This document shows, piece by piece, positions 1-8,925 of a DNA stretch of 64,000 bases. This DNA is from WTFY01 sp026713925. GTDB taxonomy: Bacteria; Pseudomonadota; Gammaproteobacteria; UBA4575. The notes below the pieces were generated by a model, which saw only the letters and a program-made list of their open reading frames with translations, did not search any database and was not told the DNA's origin. Numbering within the stretch: position 1 is the stretch's first letter; each line of letters opens with the position of its first letter. The position numbers and the translations under genes are program-made. Where the stretch lies: NCBI GenBank assembly GCA_963662355.1, contig OY759361.1, forward strand, positions 248,001 to 312,000, written 5' to 3'.

Positions 1-1
1 G

Positions 2-559
2 GTAGACGGACTTGAGCAGACCGTTGATGCGGATGTTGAAGCTATTTTACACGCAGCTAGTAATCCAGGATGTATCGACTTGCATAATGCAAGTGATTCC
101 AAACAGAAAACAGAGCTCTGGCTCGCTCGTAAAGTGCTTTCCCAAGCTTTGCGCAGCTTTGCACCAGACAAAATCAATGAGGACGTGGTCGTACCTGTAT
201 CGCAGCTGCCAACCTTACTAAAGGAACTTGAATTGCTCAGCAAAAAATTCTCCATTCCTGTTTTCAGTTTTGGCCATGCCGGGAATGGGAATTTGCACGT
301 CAATCTCTTATATAATGAATCCGATGAAAGGGAAGCAGTTTCGGCCCGCCAGTGTCTATCAGAAATTTTTGATCTGGTTTTAAGGCTGAATGGAACTTTG
401 TCAGGCGAACACGGTGTCGGAATTTCCAAGCGGGACTGGGTCAGTAAGGAAATTGATCCTGGGGCATTGGGTTTGATGCAGAAAATCAAACAGCAGTTTG
501 ATCCTGACCAAATTTTAAATCCTGGAAAATCCCTTCCGGATACAGCCAATACAGACTGA
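2..559 (+). CDS. FAD-linked oxidase, C-terminal part (GlcD/D-lactate dehydrogenase type), 5' truncated
   Basis: The frame is open from base 2, so the N-terminal FAD-binding half lies outside the window. The visible ~185 residues match the C-terminal cap of glycolate oxidase GlcD and D-lactate dehydrogenase flavoproteins. A GHAGNGNLHVN stretch supplies metal or substrate-binding histidines, GEHGVGISKRDW is the other family signature, and the chain ends in the usual FDPDQILNPGK. Such enzymes oxidise 2-hydroxy acids (glycolate, D-lactate, D-2-hydroxyglutarate) and pass electrons to quinone or a partner protein. The substrate cannot be fixed from this fragment. It converges on sspB with a gap of about 20 bases and no clear terminator. 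Confidence 0.85.
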   Translation, partial: VDGLEQTVDADVEAILHAASNPGCIDLHNASDSKQKTELWLARKVLSQALRSFAPDKINEDVVVPVSQLPTLLKELELLSKKFSIPVFSFGHAGNGNLHVNLLYNESDEREAVSARQCLSEIFDLVLRLNGTLSGEHGVGISKRDWVSKEIDPGALGLMQKIKQQFDPDQILNPGKSLPDTANTD

Positions 560-578
560 GTTCCAGATACACCTCATG

Positions 579-950
579 CTATTTGACAATGCGCAAACGT
601 GAGCGGTCAGGCTTGGCCGGGTCCGTTGCGGGCGGTAATTCACCTTCCTCGGGAAATGCCATGCCGTGTCCATTTTCGCGGGCGTAAATTGCCAGCACAT
701 GTTCTACAGGAATGACTACGCTCATAGACGTACCTGAAAACCGTGCATCGAAACTGACTACTTCCGAACCGAGGTCGAGTGATTGTACTGCTATCGGACC
801 GATGTTGAGCACAATTTTGCCATTTTCTTCAAACTGTCGAGGGATCTGAACCTGCTCACTGCCAGTGTCCGCAAGGATATGTGGAGTCATTCCGTTATCA
901 ATAATCCACTCATACATTGCGCGGATCAGATAAGGTCTGTTTGAAGTCAC
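579..950 (-). CDS. sspB: ClpXP specificity-enhancing factor SspB
   Basis: SspB is the adaptor that binds ssrA-tagged peptides and tethers them to ClpX for degradation by ClpXP. The sequence TSNRPYLIRAMYEWI is the conserved N-terminus, followed by the beta-rich substrate-binding body (IPRQFEENGKIVLNI, VSFDARFSG) and a charged C-terminal tail ending PDRSRLRIVK, which in the family docks on ClpX. I place the start at a GTG (948-950) because the family begins at that residue; the frame is open to an upstream TTG at 969-971. It lies just downstream of sspA, as in most gammaproteobacteria. Confidence 0.93.
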   Translation of the reverse strand: MTSNRPYLIRAMYEWIIDNGMTPHILADTGSEQVQIPRQFEENGKIVLNIGPIAVQSLDLGSEVVSFDARFSGTSMSVVIPVEHVLAIYARENGHGMAFPEEGELPPATDPAKPDRSRLRIVK

Positions 951-986
951 GCGTGATACAAAGACTGGCAATACTGTGTAGCCAAG

Positions 987-1616
987 TCACTCCATCCGCG
1001 CTTCCACTTCCTCTTCCGACAAACTACTCCTGAAAGAGGGACGGTTGAATACTCGTTGTGCATATTCCGTAATAGGCTTTACCGTCTTACCCAACTCGAT
1101 TCCAAGGCTAGGCAATCTCCAGAGAATGGGCGCAATACTGCAATCGACCAAACTGAACTCATCACTCAGAAAATATGACTTGACCTTGAATAACTCTGAA
1201 ACCGAAAGCAGACTTTCCTGCAAATCCTTTTTTGCCTTATTTGCGACACTTGCCTGATCTGAATATAACCTTGTCAGCGGCTCATACCAGTCTTTCTCGA
1301 TGCGGAAAAGCATCAGACGTGATTTGGAACGTGACACCGGGTCCACGGGCATCAATGGCGGATGAGGAAACCGTTCATCCAGATATTCCATAATGACACG
1401 CGCATCATACAACACCAGTTCCCGGTCTGTGAGAGTTGGAACAGAGTTGTAAGGATTCACATCCAGCAAATCCTCAGGCTTGTTATCTGGGTCGATGTAT
1501 ACAATTTCTACGGTGATATCCTTTTCTGCCAGAACAACACGTACGCGATGGCTTTGCGCACAATTCGGGTCAGAAAACAACGTCATGCAAGAACGGCGAT
1601 TCGCTACTAAAACCAT
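987..1616 (-). CDS. sspA: Stringent starvation protein A (RNA polymerase-associated, GST fold)
   Basis: SspA is a glutathione S-transferase-fold protein that binds RNA polymerase and alters transcription under starvation and acid stress. The 209-residue product starts MVLVANRRSCMTLFSDP. It contains the thioredoxin-like N-terminal domain (SHRVRVVLAEK, then NPYNSVPTLTDRELVLYDARVIMEYLDERFPHPPLMP, given here as the family's landmark run) and an all-helical C-terminal domain. The catalytic GST residue is not retained, as usual for SspA. It is co-oriented with petC (gap 39 bases) and sspB (gap 36 bases), so petABC-sspAB is probably one operon, an arrangement common in beta- and gammaproteobacteria. 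Confidence 0.95.
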   Translation of the reverse strand: MVLVANRRSCMTLFSDPNCAQSHRVRVVLAEKDITVEIVYIDPDNKPEDLLDVNPYNSVPTLTDRELVLYDARVIMEYLDERFPHPPLMPVDPVSRSKSRLMLFRIEKDWYEPLTRLYSDQASVANKAKKDLQESLLSVSELFKVKSYFLSDEFSLVDCSIAPILWRLPSLGIELGKTVKPITEYAQRVFNRPSFRSSLSEEEVEARME

Positions 1617-1655
1617 GACTCTCTTGAATATGCAACCTCTTCCTGAAAAAACATG

Positions 1656-2420
1656 TCAGTGAATGTTCTTCCAGTAGCTTTTTTTCATGAAATAGGAGAG
1701 TACTCCTAATACAGCAAGGAAAAATAGTACACCTATACCTATTTTTTTGCGCACCAGCTGGGCAGGCTCGCTTAAATAGGCCAGGAAGTTCACAATATCC
1801 ACCACTACACGTTCATACTCTTTCTCACTGAGTGACCCCGGCTGCAGCATCTCAAGCTTGTCGAATACATGATGCTCTTTTCCATTTTTATCCGTTTCAT
1901 TACGAAATACAGCTTTTTGCAGACCTTGCAAATTTACCAGTACATGCGGCATAGCCGTGTTAGGCAGATGCAGATTGTTTACACCGAAAGGACGTGTGTC
2001 ATCTGCATAGAATGATTTCAGGTATTCATACACTGCTTGGGGGCCAATCGCACGTGCATGTGTGCTCAAATCCGGCGGGTCGATCCCAAGAAACCATTTT
2101 TGGGCATCTTCTCTCTTCATGGCTACAGTCATCAAGTCACCGAATTTCTGGTCAGTAAAGATCAGGTTGTTTTTTGTCAGGCTTTCGCTGATACCCAGAT
2201 CATCGGCTACCCGTTTGTAACGACTGTGTTTTGCTGGGTGACAGCTTAGGCAGAAATTAACAAAGTATTTTGCGCCCCGTTGTAATGAAGTCTTGTTGCT
2301 CAAATCTATATGAATTTTCCCAAAGGTCCCTTTTTTATAGGCCTCCGACCCGGCAGACCAGACGGGATTCACGAAGACCAATATGAGTACAGCAGCCAGT
2401 ACTTTTGTGCAGGTGTTCAT
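1656..2420 (-). CDS. petC: Cytochrome c1 of the bc1 complex
   Basis: This is the haem c subunit of ubiquinol:cytochrome c oxidoreductase. It carries electrons from the Rieske protein to a soluble or membrane cytochrome c in the periplasm. A signal peptide covers the first ~22 residues. One haem-binding motif CLSCH follows near residue 57, and a distal haem methionine is probably in NTAMPHVL. One C-terminal membrane anchor (GIGVLFFLAVLGVLSYF) ends the chain. At 254 residues it is normal for the short proteobacterial form. Its ATG overlaps the petB stop by four bases, indicating translational coupling. Confidence 0.96.
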   Translation of the reverse strand: MNTCTKVLAAVLILVFVNPVWSAGSEAYKKGTFGKIHIDLSNKTSLQRGAKYFVNFCLSCHPAKHSRYKRVADDLGISESLTKNNLIFTDQKFGDLMTVAMKREDAQKWFLGIDPPDLSTHARAIGPQAVYEYLKSFYADDTRPFGVNNLHLPNTAMPHVLVNLQGLQKAVFRNETDKNGKEHHVFDKLEMLQPGSLSEKEYERVVVDIVNFLAYLSEPAQLVRKKIGIGVLFFLAVLGVLSYFMKKSYWKNIH

Positions 2421-3808
2421 GATGTTAGCCGCTCAGGCACTTCTTTTTCGCTACCCAGCCGCGTGAGAAACGGCAACAACAAGGTAATAACCAGATATGC
2501 TGCTGGAATGCTCCAAGTTTGCCAGATAAGTTCGGTTCTTTCAGAGGTGTTAATGAATACATCGTACAGGGTAATGATGCCAAGCAGTATCACAAAGCTG
2601 CTGATCCAGAACACCACTCCACGTGACCTGCTATATGTCCAAAGCACTATGAAAAACAGGAAGTACAGCTCTGTAAAGCGTAGGGCCAACTGTGAGTAAA
2701 GGGGTGTGACTGCATTTAACCCAAGATACCCGAGAACAAAAAATGTGACAGCAAATATGAGTAGATTGATTTTGAACAAAAAGCTTCTGTAACGAATTGA
2801 CTTGATGGGATTGCGATCAATCCATGGTAGGAAGAACAATACGATAATTGCGAGGCTCATTCCTACAAACCCGCCAAAAGGATCCGGGATTGCACGCAGT
2901 ACCGTATAGAAAGGAGTGAAGTACCAGATGGGTGCAATGTGCTCCGGTGTATTCAGGGCACTGGCCGGGTCAAAATTAGCATGTTCCAGAAAGTAGCCAT
3001 ACATATCAGGAATAAAAAACACCACCACTGAAAATATACCCAGGAATACGACAGCACCGAATATATCCTTTACAGTGTAATACGGGTGGAAAGGAACGCT
3101 ATCAACCGGAATCCCATCAGCACCCTTGTTTTTCTTGATTTCAACTCCGTCAGGGTTGTTGGAGCCGACTTCATGCAATGCCAGAATGTGACCAACTACC
3201 AGAGCAAGTAATGCAAGCGGTACGGCAATCACATGCAAAGAGAAGAAACGGTTCAGCGTTGCATCCGAGATAACAAAATCTCCGCGAATCCACTCAGAAA
3301 TAGCCTCGCCAATGTATGGGATCGTATTGAACAGATTGATGATAACCTGTGCACCCCAGTATGACATATTGCCCCAAGGCAACAAATAACCCATGAATGC
3401 TTCGGCCATCAGAGCAACGTAAATCAACATTCCAAAAACCCACAACAATTCGCGCGGGTTTTTAAATGACCCATACATCAGTGCACGAAACATATGCAGG
3501 TATATGACGATAAAAAAGAATGATGCACCGGTGGAATGCATGTAGCGAATCAGCCAACCCCAGTTAACATCACGCATAATGTGTTCAACCGAAGCAAAAG
3601 CCAGTTCTGCATCAGGCTTGTAGTGCATCGTTAAAAAGATACCACTCAAGATTTGGATTACCAGAACGAGCAGCGCCAGAGAGCCAAAGAAATACCAGAA
3701 ATTGAAATTTTTAGGGGCATAATATTCAGATAGATGTTCTCTCCACATTTTGGAAAGTGGAAACCGTGCATCAATCCACCCCAGAAGTCCTCGCGCAATC
3801 CCGCTCAT
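2417..3808 (-). CDS. petB: Cytochrome b of the bc1 complex
   Basis: Cytochrome b is the membrane core of the bc1 complex and holds the low- and high-potential haems b and the Qo and Qi quinone sites. The 463-residue sequence has the expected eight or more membrane helices. Haem-ligand histidines lie in the second and fourth helices (HSTGASFFF; FFSLHVIAVPLALL with GHILALHE). The Qo-site PEWY-type motif reads APIWYFTPFYTVLRAIPD. It is the fused full-length form rather than a split b6/subunit IV. Start and stop overlap petA and petC by four bases each. Confidence 0.97.
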   Translation of the reverse strand: MSGIARGLLGWIDARFPLSKMWREHLSEYYAPKNFNFWYFFGSLALLVLVIQILSGIFLTMHYKPDAELAFASVEHIMRDVNWGWLIRYMHSTGASFFFIVIYLHMFRALMYGSFKNPRELLWVFGMLIYVALMAEAFMGYLLPWGNMSYWGAQVIINLFNTIPYIGEAISEWIRGDFVISDATLNRFFSLHVIAVPLALLALVVGHILALHEVGSNNPDGVEIKKNKGADGIPVDSVPFHPYYTVKDIFGAVVFLGIFSVVVFFIPDMYGYFLEHANFDPASALNTPEHIAPIWYFTPFYTVLRAIPDPFGGFVGMSLAIIVLFFLPWIDRNPIKSIRYRSFLFKINLLIFAVTFFVLGYLGLNAVTPLYSQLALRFTELYFLFFIVLWTYSRSRGVVFWISSFVILLGIITLYDVFINTSERTELIWQTWSIPAAYLVITLLLPFLTRLGSEKEVPERLTS

Positions 3809-4398
3809 GCCGCAGCCTCTTCTCTGGTCATCCCGATCAGTATTCGACCGTTACTCATAAAATAATAGGGAGGAACTTCAAGATTCTTGTTTGCAGGAAC
3901 ATTCTTGTAGACACGTCCTGCAAGATCAAACCTCGACCCATGGCAGGCACAGTAGAACCCGCCAAGCCAGCTAGAACTGATCGTTCCTGGTTCAGGACGA
4001 AATTCTGGAGAACAGCCAAGATGAGTGCAAATACCAATCAGTACCAAAAACTCTTCCTTTATGGACCGGAATTCATTTTGTGCAAAAGCCGGCTGCTGAT
4101 TTTCTTCAGAACCCGGGTCACGCAGCTTGGGTGTCAGCGTACTTAGTGTTTTTATCATCTCTGGCGTACGGCGAATTATCCATACGGGCTTCCGGCGCCA
4201 GATCTCCTGAATTTGCTGTCCCGGTTGCATTTTGCTTACATCCACCTCAACGGGTGCACCTGCAGCCAGTGCACTTGCACTAGGATTCATACTTGCAATG
4301 AAGGGCCAGGCTGTGATTACAGCACCAACCCCCCCAACAATTGCTGCACCACCCGTCAGTGCTTTGCGGCGGCCATGATCAAAATCGTCATTTGCCAT
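3805..4398 (-). CDS. petA: Rieske iron-sulfur subunit of the bc1 complex
   Basis: This subunit transfers electrons from quinol at the Qo site to cytochrome c1. The N-terminus carries a twin-arginine-type signal/anchor (GRRKALTGGAAIVGGVGAV). The 2Fe-2S cluster motifs are CTHLGCSP and CACHGSRFD, giving the two Cys/His ligand pairs and the two disulfide cysteines. Length (197 residues) is standard. It is the first gene of petABC. A ribosome binding site (AAGGGAG) precedes the ATG. Together with the Dsr system this complex could carry electrons from reduced sulfur to terminal oxidases. Confidence 0.97.
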   Translation of the reverse strand: MANDDFDHGRRKALTGGAAIVGGVGAVITAWPFIASMNPSASALAAGAPVEVDVSKMQPGQQIQEIWRRKPVWIIRRTPEMIKTLSTLTPKLRDPGSEENQQPAFAQNEFRSIKEEFLVLIGICTHLGCSPEFRPEPGTISSSWLGGFYCACHGSRFDLAGRVYKNVPANKNLEVPPYYFMSNGRILIGMTREEAAA

Positions 4399-4591
4399 AT
4401 ATAACAGCTCCCTTCACTCACTATGGACAAAATGCCAACTCTGACTCAAACGAGGGGCTAGTGAGCATTTATGTCCAGAAAATCCAAGTATGGGTAATCT
4501 CAGTGCCTGATTAAGAATGTCAGTCTGCAAAAGATGCGTAGAATGGCTCAAGATCCAAAATCCGTCAAGTAAAAGTACTAGTGAGACTGGT
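4399..4591. promoter_or_regulatory. Intergenic region upstream of petA
   Basis: These 193 bases separate petA from the stop of the upstream Nif3-like gene on the same strand. It is the likely place for the petABC-sspAB promoter. I see only the petA Shine-Dalgarno and cannot point to convincing -35/-10 boxes. No small gene is supported here. Confidence 0.35.
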
Positions 4592-5350
4592 TCATGCAGG
4601 GTTATCAATGTCTACAAATTCATGTCTGATACTGAATTCTTGCCTCAGATGTTCTCCCAGCGCCTGAATGCCGTAGCGCTCTGTAGCATGATGGCCAGCA
4701 GCAAAATAGTGAATTTTAGCTTCTCTTGCGATATGAGCTGTAGGTTCTGAAATTTCACCACTTATATAGGCATCCAGATTTTTTTTCACTGCCAGCTCAA
4801 TAAACCCCTGCCCAGCCCCAGTACACCAGCCCACTGTCTTGACCATGGCTGGACCTGCATCAACATGTATGCAGCTGCGCCGTAACTTCGTACTGATCAG
4901 ACGTTCAAACGTTTCCGCCTGTATAGCCTGATCAAGGTGGCCATAACTACCGCAGACATCCCGGTCCCTGGATTGCAGCAAACCATCGATCTGGATTCCA
5001 AGCAGCCGCCCCAGTTGTACATTGTTCCCAACTTCCGGATGCGCGTCCAGCGGCAAATGATAAGCAAGCAGGCTGATATCATTCCGCAACAGTACTGCAA
5101 GCCGTGCCCTTTTGATCCCGGTTATGCATGAATCTTCATTTTTCCAGAAGTAGCCATGATGAACCAATACTGCATCGGCCTGTCTGACACAGGCGACATC
5201 AATCATTGCCAGACTTGCAGTGACTCCAGTGATAACGCTCCCTATCGTTTCCTTGCCTTCTACCTGCAATCCATTCGGGCAGTAATCCCTGAAACTGTCT
5301 GTTTGCAAAAAAGTATCTGTGTAATGCGCAAGCTCTTGTAGGGTCACCAT
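4592..5350 (-). CDS. Nif3-like dinuclear metal-centre protein (YbgI/DUF34 family)
   Basis: Members of the Nif3/YbgI family form toroidal hexamers with a two-metal site. Their biochemical role is unsettled, although GTP cyclohydrolase-like and metal-handling roles have been proposed. The metal-ligand motifs are visible: DAVLVHHGYFW early, LAYHLPLDAHPEVGNN mid-protein, and the late pair AYISGEISE and FAAGHHATERYG. The start at 5350 (MVTLQELAHYTDTFL) is chosen over an upstream in-frame codon because it matches the family N-terminus. The product is about 252 residues, normal length. It lies 72 bases after hisC on the same strand. Confidence 0.9.
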   Translation of the reverse strand: MVTLQELAHYTDTFLQTDSFRDYCPNGLQVEGKETIGSVITGVTASLAMIDVACVRQADAVLVHHGYFWKNEDSCITGIKRARLAVLLRNDISLLAYHLPLDAHPEVGNNVQLGRLLGIQIDGLLQSRDRDVCGSYGHLDQAIQAETFERLISTKLRRSCIHVDAGPAMVKTVGWCTGAGQGFIELAVKKNLDAYISGEISEPTAHIAREAKIHYFAAGHHATERYGIQALGEHLRQEFSIRHEFVDIDNPA

Positions 5351-5422
5351 TATGCTGCAGCAATCAGATTGTCCTAGTGACAGGGTACCGAAGCCTGAAC
5401 ATGTTCGCAAACGTTTCCATCG

Positions 5423-6499
5423 TCAAGCCAGGGAATCCTTCAGCGCATCGAGAAAGGCCTGGTTTTCTTTTTCTGTACCGACAGTAACCCTCAAACAATT
5501 CTCCAGCAGGTGATTGTCCGCAACATTCTTGATCATGATTTTGTTTTTCACCAGACAATTGAATACCGTATCTGCAGATGCCCTCAATGTCCTGAACAAG
5601 ATAAAATTTGCCTCACTCGGATATACCTGTATGCCACTAATGGCTTGCATGGCTTGAATTAACCACGCTCTTTGTATACAAATCTGCTCGGCCTGCTCAG
5701 TGAAAATAGAAATGTGGTCCAATGCAAAGTTGGCGCTGAGTTGTGTAAGCACATTGATATTATAGGGCAGACGGAGCTTGTCGAACTCTTTCACCCATAG
5801 GTCTGCTCCCATCAGGCAACCCAGGCGCAACCCTGCAAGACCCATCTTTGAAAACGTGCGCAACATCAATACATGTGAATACCTTTCAACCAGGGACATC
5901 ATTGTGCGAGAAGAGAACGGGGAATATGCCTCATCGATAATTACCAGCCCACTCGACTGCTGCACTATCTGTTCAATATCATGCTGTGGCCAGAGCGTCC
6001 CGGTCGGGTTATTTGGACATGCCAGAAATATTAATGCTGGATTATGTTCACGGATCGCTTCACAAACCTGATCAACCTGCAAGGTAAAGGACTCAGCTGC
6101 CAACGGAACTTTGACAACACGCACACCCATAAAATCTGCAATAGTTCCATACATGGAAAAGCTGGGTGTTACAGTAAGAATGCAGGCATCAGGCCTGGCA
6201 ACTGCCATAATCAGAATCTGGATCAGTTCATCAGACCCGTTCCCGAGTATTAATTCAAGGCTGGAAGGAATTGCAAATGTTTTGCAGAAATTTTGCCTGA
6301 GTGCGGTCGCCTTCGAATCCGGGTAACGATTCAACGCTGCCTGCTCAAGCGTGTCCAGCCACCGTTCTTGCAATGCTGCCGGCAATTCATACGGGTTTTC
6401 CATTGCATCCAGCTTAATAAAGCCTTGTGCCTGTACCACCTTATATGCGCTTATGTCAGCCAAATCAGTGCGCAGCAATTGTCGTGGTGAAATAGCCAT
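5423..6499 (-). CDS. hisC: Histidinol-phosphate aminotransferase
   Basis: HisC is a fold-type I PLP enzyme that converts imidazole acetol phosphate to histidinol phosphate. Visible features are the phosphate/PLP region LGNGSDELIQILIMA, the aspartate of VIIDEAYSPF, and the Schiff-base lysine in LRTFSKMGLAGLRLGC. At ~358 residues it is full length. I use the ATG at 6499; a GTG lies one codon upstream. It is 11 bases from the hisD stop, in the same transcription unit. Confidence 0.95.
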   Translation of the reverse strand: MAISPRQLLRTDLADISAYKVVQAQGFIKLDAMENPYELPAALQERWLDTLEQAALNRYPDSKATALRQNFCKTFAIPSSLELILGNGSDELIQILIMAVARPDACILTVTPSFSMYGTIADFMGVRVVKVPLAAESFTLQVDQVCEAIREHNPALIFLACPNNPTGTLWPQHDIEQIVQQSSGLVIIDEAYSPFSSRTMMSLVERYSHVLMLRTFSKMGLAGLRLGCLMGADLWVKEFDKLRLPYNINVLTQLSANFALDHISIFTEQAEQICIQRAWLIQAMQAISGIQVYPSEANFILFRTLRASADTVFNCLVKNKIMIKNVADNHLLENCLRVTVGTEKENQAFLDALKDSLA

Positions 6500-6510
6500 C
6501 ACAGTACTAC

Positions 6511-7824
6511 TCAGGTAGCAGCTGACTGCTTACATCGGTATTGCGCCGATCTAGCATGTGCTGACAGACCTTCACTATATGCGAGAACCGCTGCCACCTC
6601 GCCCAGTTTTCCTGCACCTTCACGGGAACAGCTTATAACACTGGTACGCTTTTGAAAATCATATACGCCCAACGGTGAAGAGTAACGTGCTGTGCCGGCG
6701 GTCGGCAGTACGTGGTTGGGACCTGCACAATAGTCCCCAAACACTTCGGGAGTGTAATGTCCCAGAAATACCGCTCCTGCGTTACGAATCTTTTTCAGTA
6801 ATACATTGGGTTCAGATATGCACAATGCGAGATGTTCCGGTGCAATTCTGTTACTCAGTTCAGCAGCTTCATCCAGGTGATTAACCCGTATGAATGCACC
6901 ACAATGTGTTATCGACTGCACAATCGTATCTGCACGCTCCAACTGATCCAGAAATTTCTTCATGTGGGCCAAGACACGCTCCAGAAATTTGTCTCCTGTT
7001 GCAATCAGTACGGCACGTGCGCGGGTGTCGTGTTCAGCCTGTGAAAACAAGTCCATAGCTACCCACTCAGGGTTTGCGCTGTCATCACATATCACCAGCA
7101 ATTCGGAAGGACCGGCAATCATGTCAATCCCGACCTGACCATACAGCATGCGTTTTGCGCTTGACACGTATGCATTGCCTGGGCCAACGACCTTATCGAC
7201 CTTGGGAACTGTCTGTGTGCCGTATGCAAATGCGGCAATGGCCTGAGCTCCACCAATGGTAAACACTCGGTCTACTTCTGCAAGTCTGCCAGCAGCCAGC
7301 ACCAGTGGATTTAGTTTCCCATGTGGTGCAGGAACTGCCATGCACACAGACTCAACTCCTGCAACCTTTGCTGGGATTACATTCATGAGGACGGAGGAAG
7401 GGTACGCTGCGGTCCCACCAGGCACGTAAACACCCACCCTTTGCAGGGCAGTAATTTTCTGGCCCATAGAATTTCCATATTCATCCTCTATCGACCATGG
7501 TCGTATAGGTTGCTGTTCTGCATAACTCCGGATTCGGGATGCAGCTGTCTCGAGCGCTGTACGCTGATCTTCATCGATTGTTTGCAGGGCCTCCAGCATT
7601 TGTTGATCTGTAATTTCGAGGTCATTCACGCTCTGAGCTGAAACGCGATCAAAGCGTTGTGTGTATTCAAGAATGGCTTTATCTCCTTGTACTCGAACAG
7701 CTTCAATGATTTCAGCTACACCGCGATCTACATCCTGCTCGACCACCTGGCTGCTGCAGAGCCACTCTTCGAATTGTGCAGAAAACCCTGCATCTTGAAT
7801 ATTAAGACGTGTAATGTCCAGCAT
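6511..7824 (-). CDS. hisD: Histidinol dehydrogenase
   Basis: HisD is the zinc-dependent NAD enzyme that oxidises L-histidinol to L-histidine in the last two steps of the pathway. The family signature runs through IDMIAGPSELLVICDDSANPEWVAMDLFSQAEHD. The catalytic Glu/His pair is in NRIAPEHLALC, and GDYCAGPNHVLPT is a second conserved stretch near the C-terminus. At 437 residues it is complete. It sits between hisC and an aroG gene. Confidence 0.96.
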   Translation of the reverse strand: MLDITRLNIQDAGFSAQFEEWLCSSQVVEQDVDRGVAEIIEAVRVQGDKAILEYTQRFDRVSAQSVNDLEITDQQMLEALQTIDEDQRTALETAASRIRSYAEQQPIRPWSIEDEYGNSMGQKITALQRVGVYVPGGTAAYPSSVLMNVIPAKVAGVESVCMAVPAPHGKLNPLVLAAGRLAEVDRVFTIGGAQAIAAFAYGTQTVPKVDKVVGPGNAYVSSAKRMLYGQVGIDMIAGPSELLVICDDSANPEWVAMDLFSQAEHDTRARAVLIATGDKFLERVLAHMKKFLDQLERADTIVQSITHCGAFIRVNHLDEAAELSNRIAPEHLALCISEPNVLLKKIRNAGAVFLGHYTPEVFGDYCAGPNHVLPTAGTARYSSPLGVYDFQKRTSVISCSREGAGKLGEVAAVLAYSEGLSAHARSAQYRCKQSAAT

Positions 7825-7845
7825 GGTCAGTTAGCACACTCTGTA

Positions 7846-8925
7846 TTACGCAGCAGTTGCTGCTGAACTGACATGTCGTCGCTCATGCGCTGCCTCGGCA
7901 AGCAGGTGCAGCAACTCTTCTGTTTCCTGCCATCCCATGCATGCATCAGTAATACTTTGGCCGTAAGTCAACTCTGCGCCAGGCTTCGCATTCTGCCGGC
8001 CCGCAACAAGGTGGCTTTCAATCATCACTCCAAAAATGCGTGTATCCCCCCCACTCACTTGGGTAGAAATGGATTTGCCCACCTCCATTTGTCTGTCATG
8101 CTGCTTGAAGCTGTTAGCATGGCTGCAATCCACCATCACCCACTGTGCCAAACCAGATTTTTCAAGCAATTTTGCAGCTGTATCGATACTTTCCTGACTG
8201 TAATTGGTCTCTTTGCTGCCTCCCCGCAAAATGATATGGCAATCCTTGTTGCCTGTGGTGGAAAATATTGCAGACCTGCCAAATTTGGTCACAGATAAAA
8301 AATGGTGTGGATGAATCGCAGAACCCACAGCATCCACCGCAACCTGCAAATCTCCACTGGTTGCATTTTTAAACCCTACCGGACAGGACAGCCCGGACGC
8401 CAGTTCGCGATGTACCTGGCTTTCAGTGGTGCGTGCTCCAATCGCACCCCAGCTCACCAGGTCTGAAACATACTGGGGACTAATCAGGTCCAAGTACTCC
8501 GTACCGGAAGGCAGGCCCATCTCATTAAGGTCCAACAGTAATTTGCGCGCAATACGCAAGCCCTTGTTGATTTTGAAACTGCCATCCAAATTAGGATCAT
8601 TGATCAAACCTTTCCAGCCTACAGTCGTACGCGGCTTTTCAAAATAAACACGCATCACAACCACTAGATCACTAATGAGTTCATTACGCAGGGCTACCAG
8701 ACGACCTGCATATTCACTTGCTGCATCAGGGTCATGAATCGAACAGGGACCAACAATCACAAGCAGACGATTATCTCCACCATGCAGTATTTTCTGGATG
8801 TCTGCGCGTGCATGGAATACACATTTGGAAGCATTGTCTGTAATCGGAAATTCGCTTCGCAGGACAGAGGGAGCAACCACCTCCTTGGTTTCTGCGATTC
8901 TAAGATTATCTGTCGGATAACTCAT
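7846..8925 (-). CDS. aroG: 3-deoxy-7-phosphoheptulonate (DAHP) synthase, class I
   Basis: The enzyme condenses phosphoenolpyruvate and erythrose 4-phosphate in the first step of aromatic amino acid synthesis. Class I AroG-type motifs are clear: LLVIVGPCSIHDPDAA, MRVYFEKPRTTVGWKGL, a GARTTESQVHRELASG loop, and the metal ligands in MVDCSHANSFKQH and VMIESHLVAGRQ. I chose the ATG at 8925, which has AAGG upstream inside hisG; the open frame begins slightly earlier at a TTG. The gene overlaps the 3' end of hisG by 20 bases and is inserted between hisG and hisD, so aromatic and histidine synthesis are translationally linked here. Confidence 0.95.
   Translation of the reverse strand: MSYPTDNLRIAETKEVVAPSVLRSEFPITDNASKCVFHARADIQKILHGGDNRLLVIVGPCSIHDPDAASEYAGRLVALRNELISDLVVVMRVYFEKPRTTVGWKGLINDPNLDGSFKINKGLRIARKLLLDLNEMGLPSGTEYLDLISPQYVSDLVSWGAIGARTTESQVHRELASGLSCPVGFKNATSGDLQVAVDAVGSAIHPHHFLSVTKFGRSAIFSTTGNKDCHIILRGGSKETNYSQESIDTAAKLLEKSGLAQWVMVDCSHANSFKQHDRQMEVGKSISTQVSGGDTRIFGVMIESHLVAGRQNAKPGAELTYGQSITDACMGWQETEELLHLLAEAAHERRHVSSAATAA

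Noticed and set aside
4414..4608. Minus-strand frame in the petA upstream region
   Set aside because: It overlaps the Nif3-like gene out of frame and has no family features.
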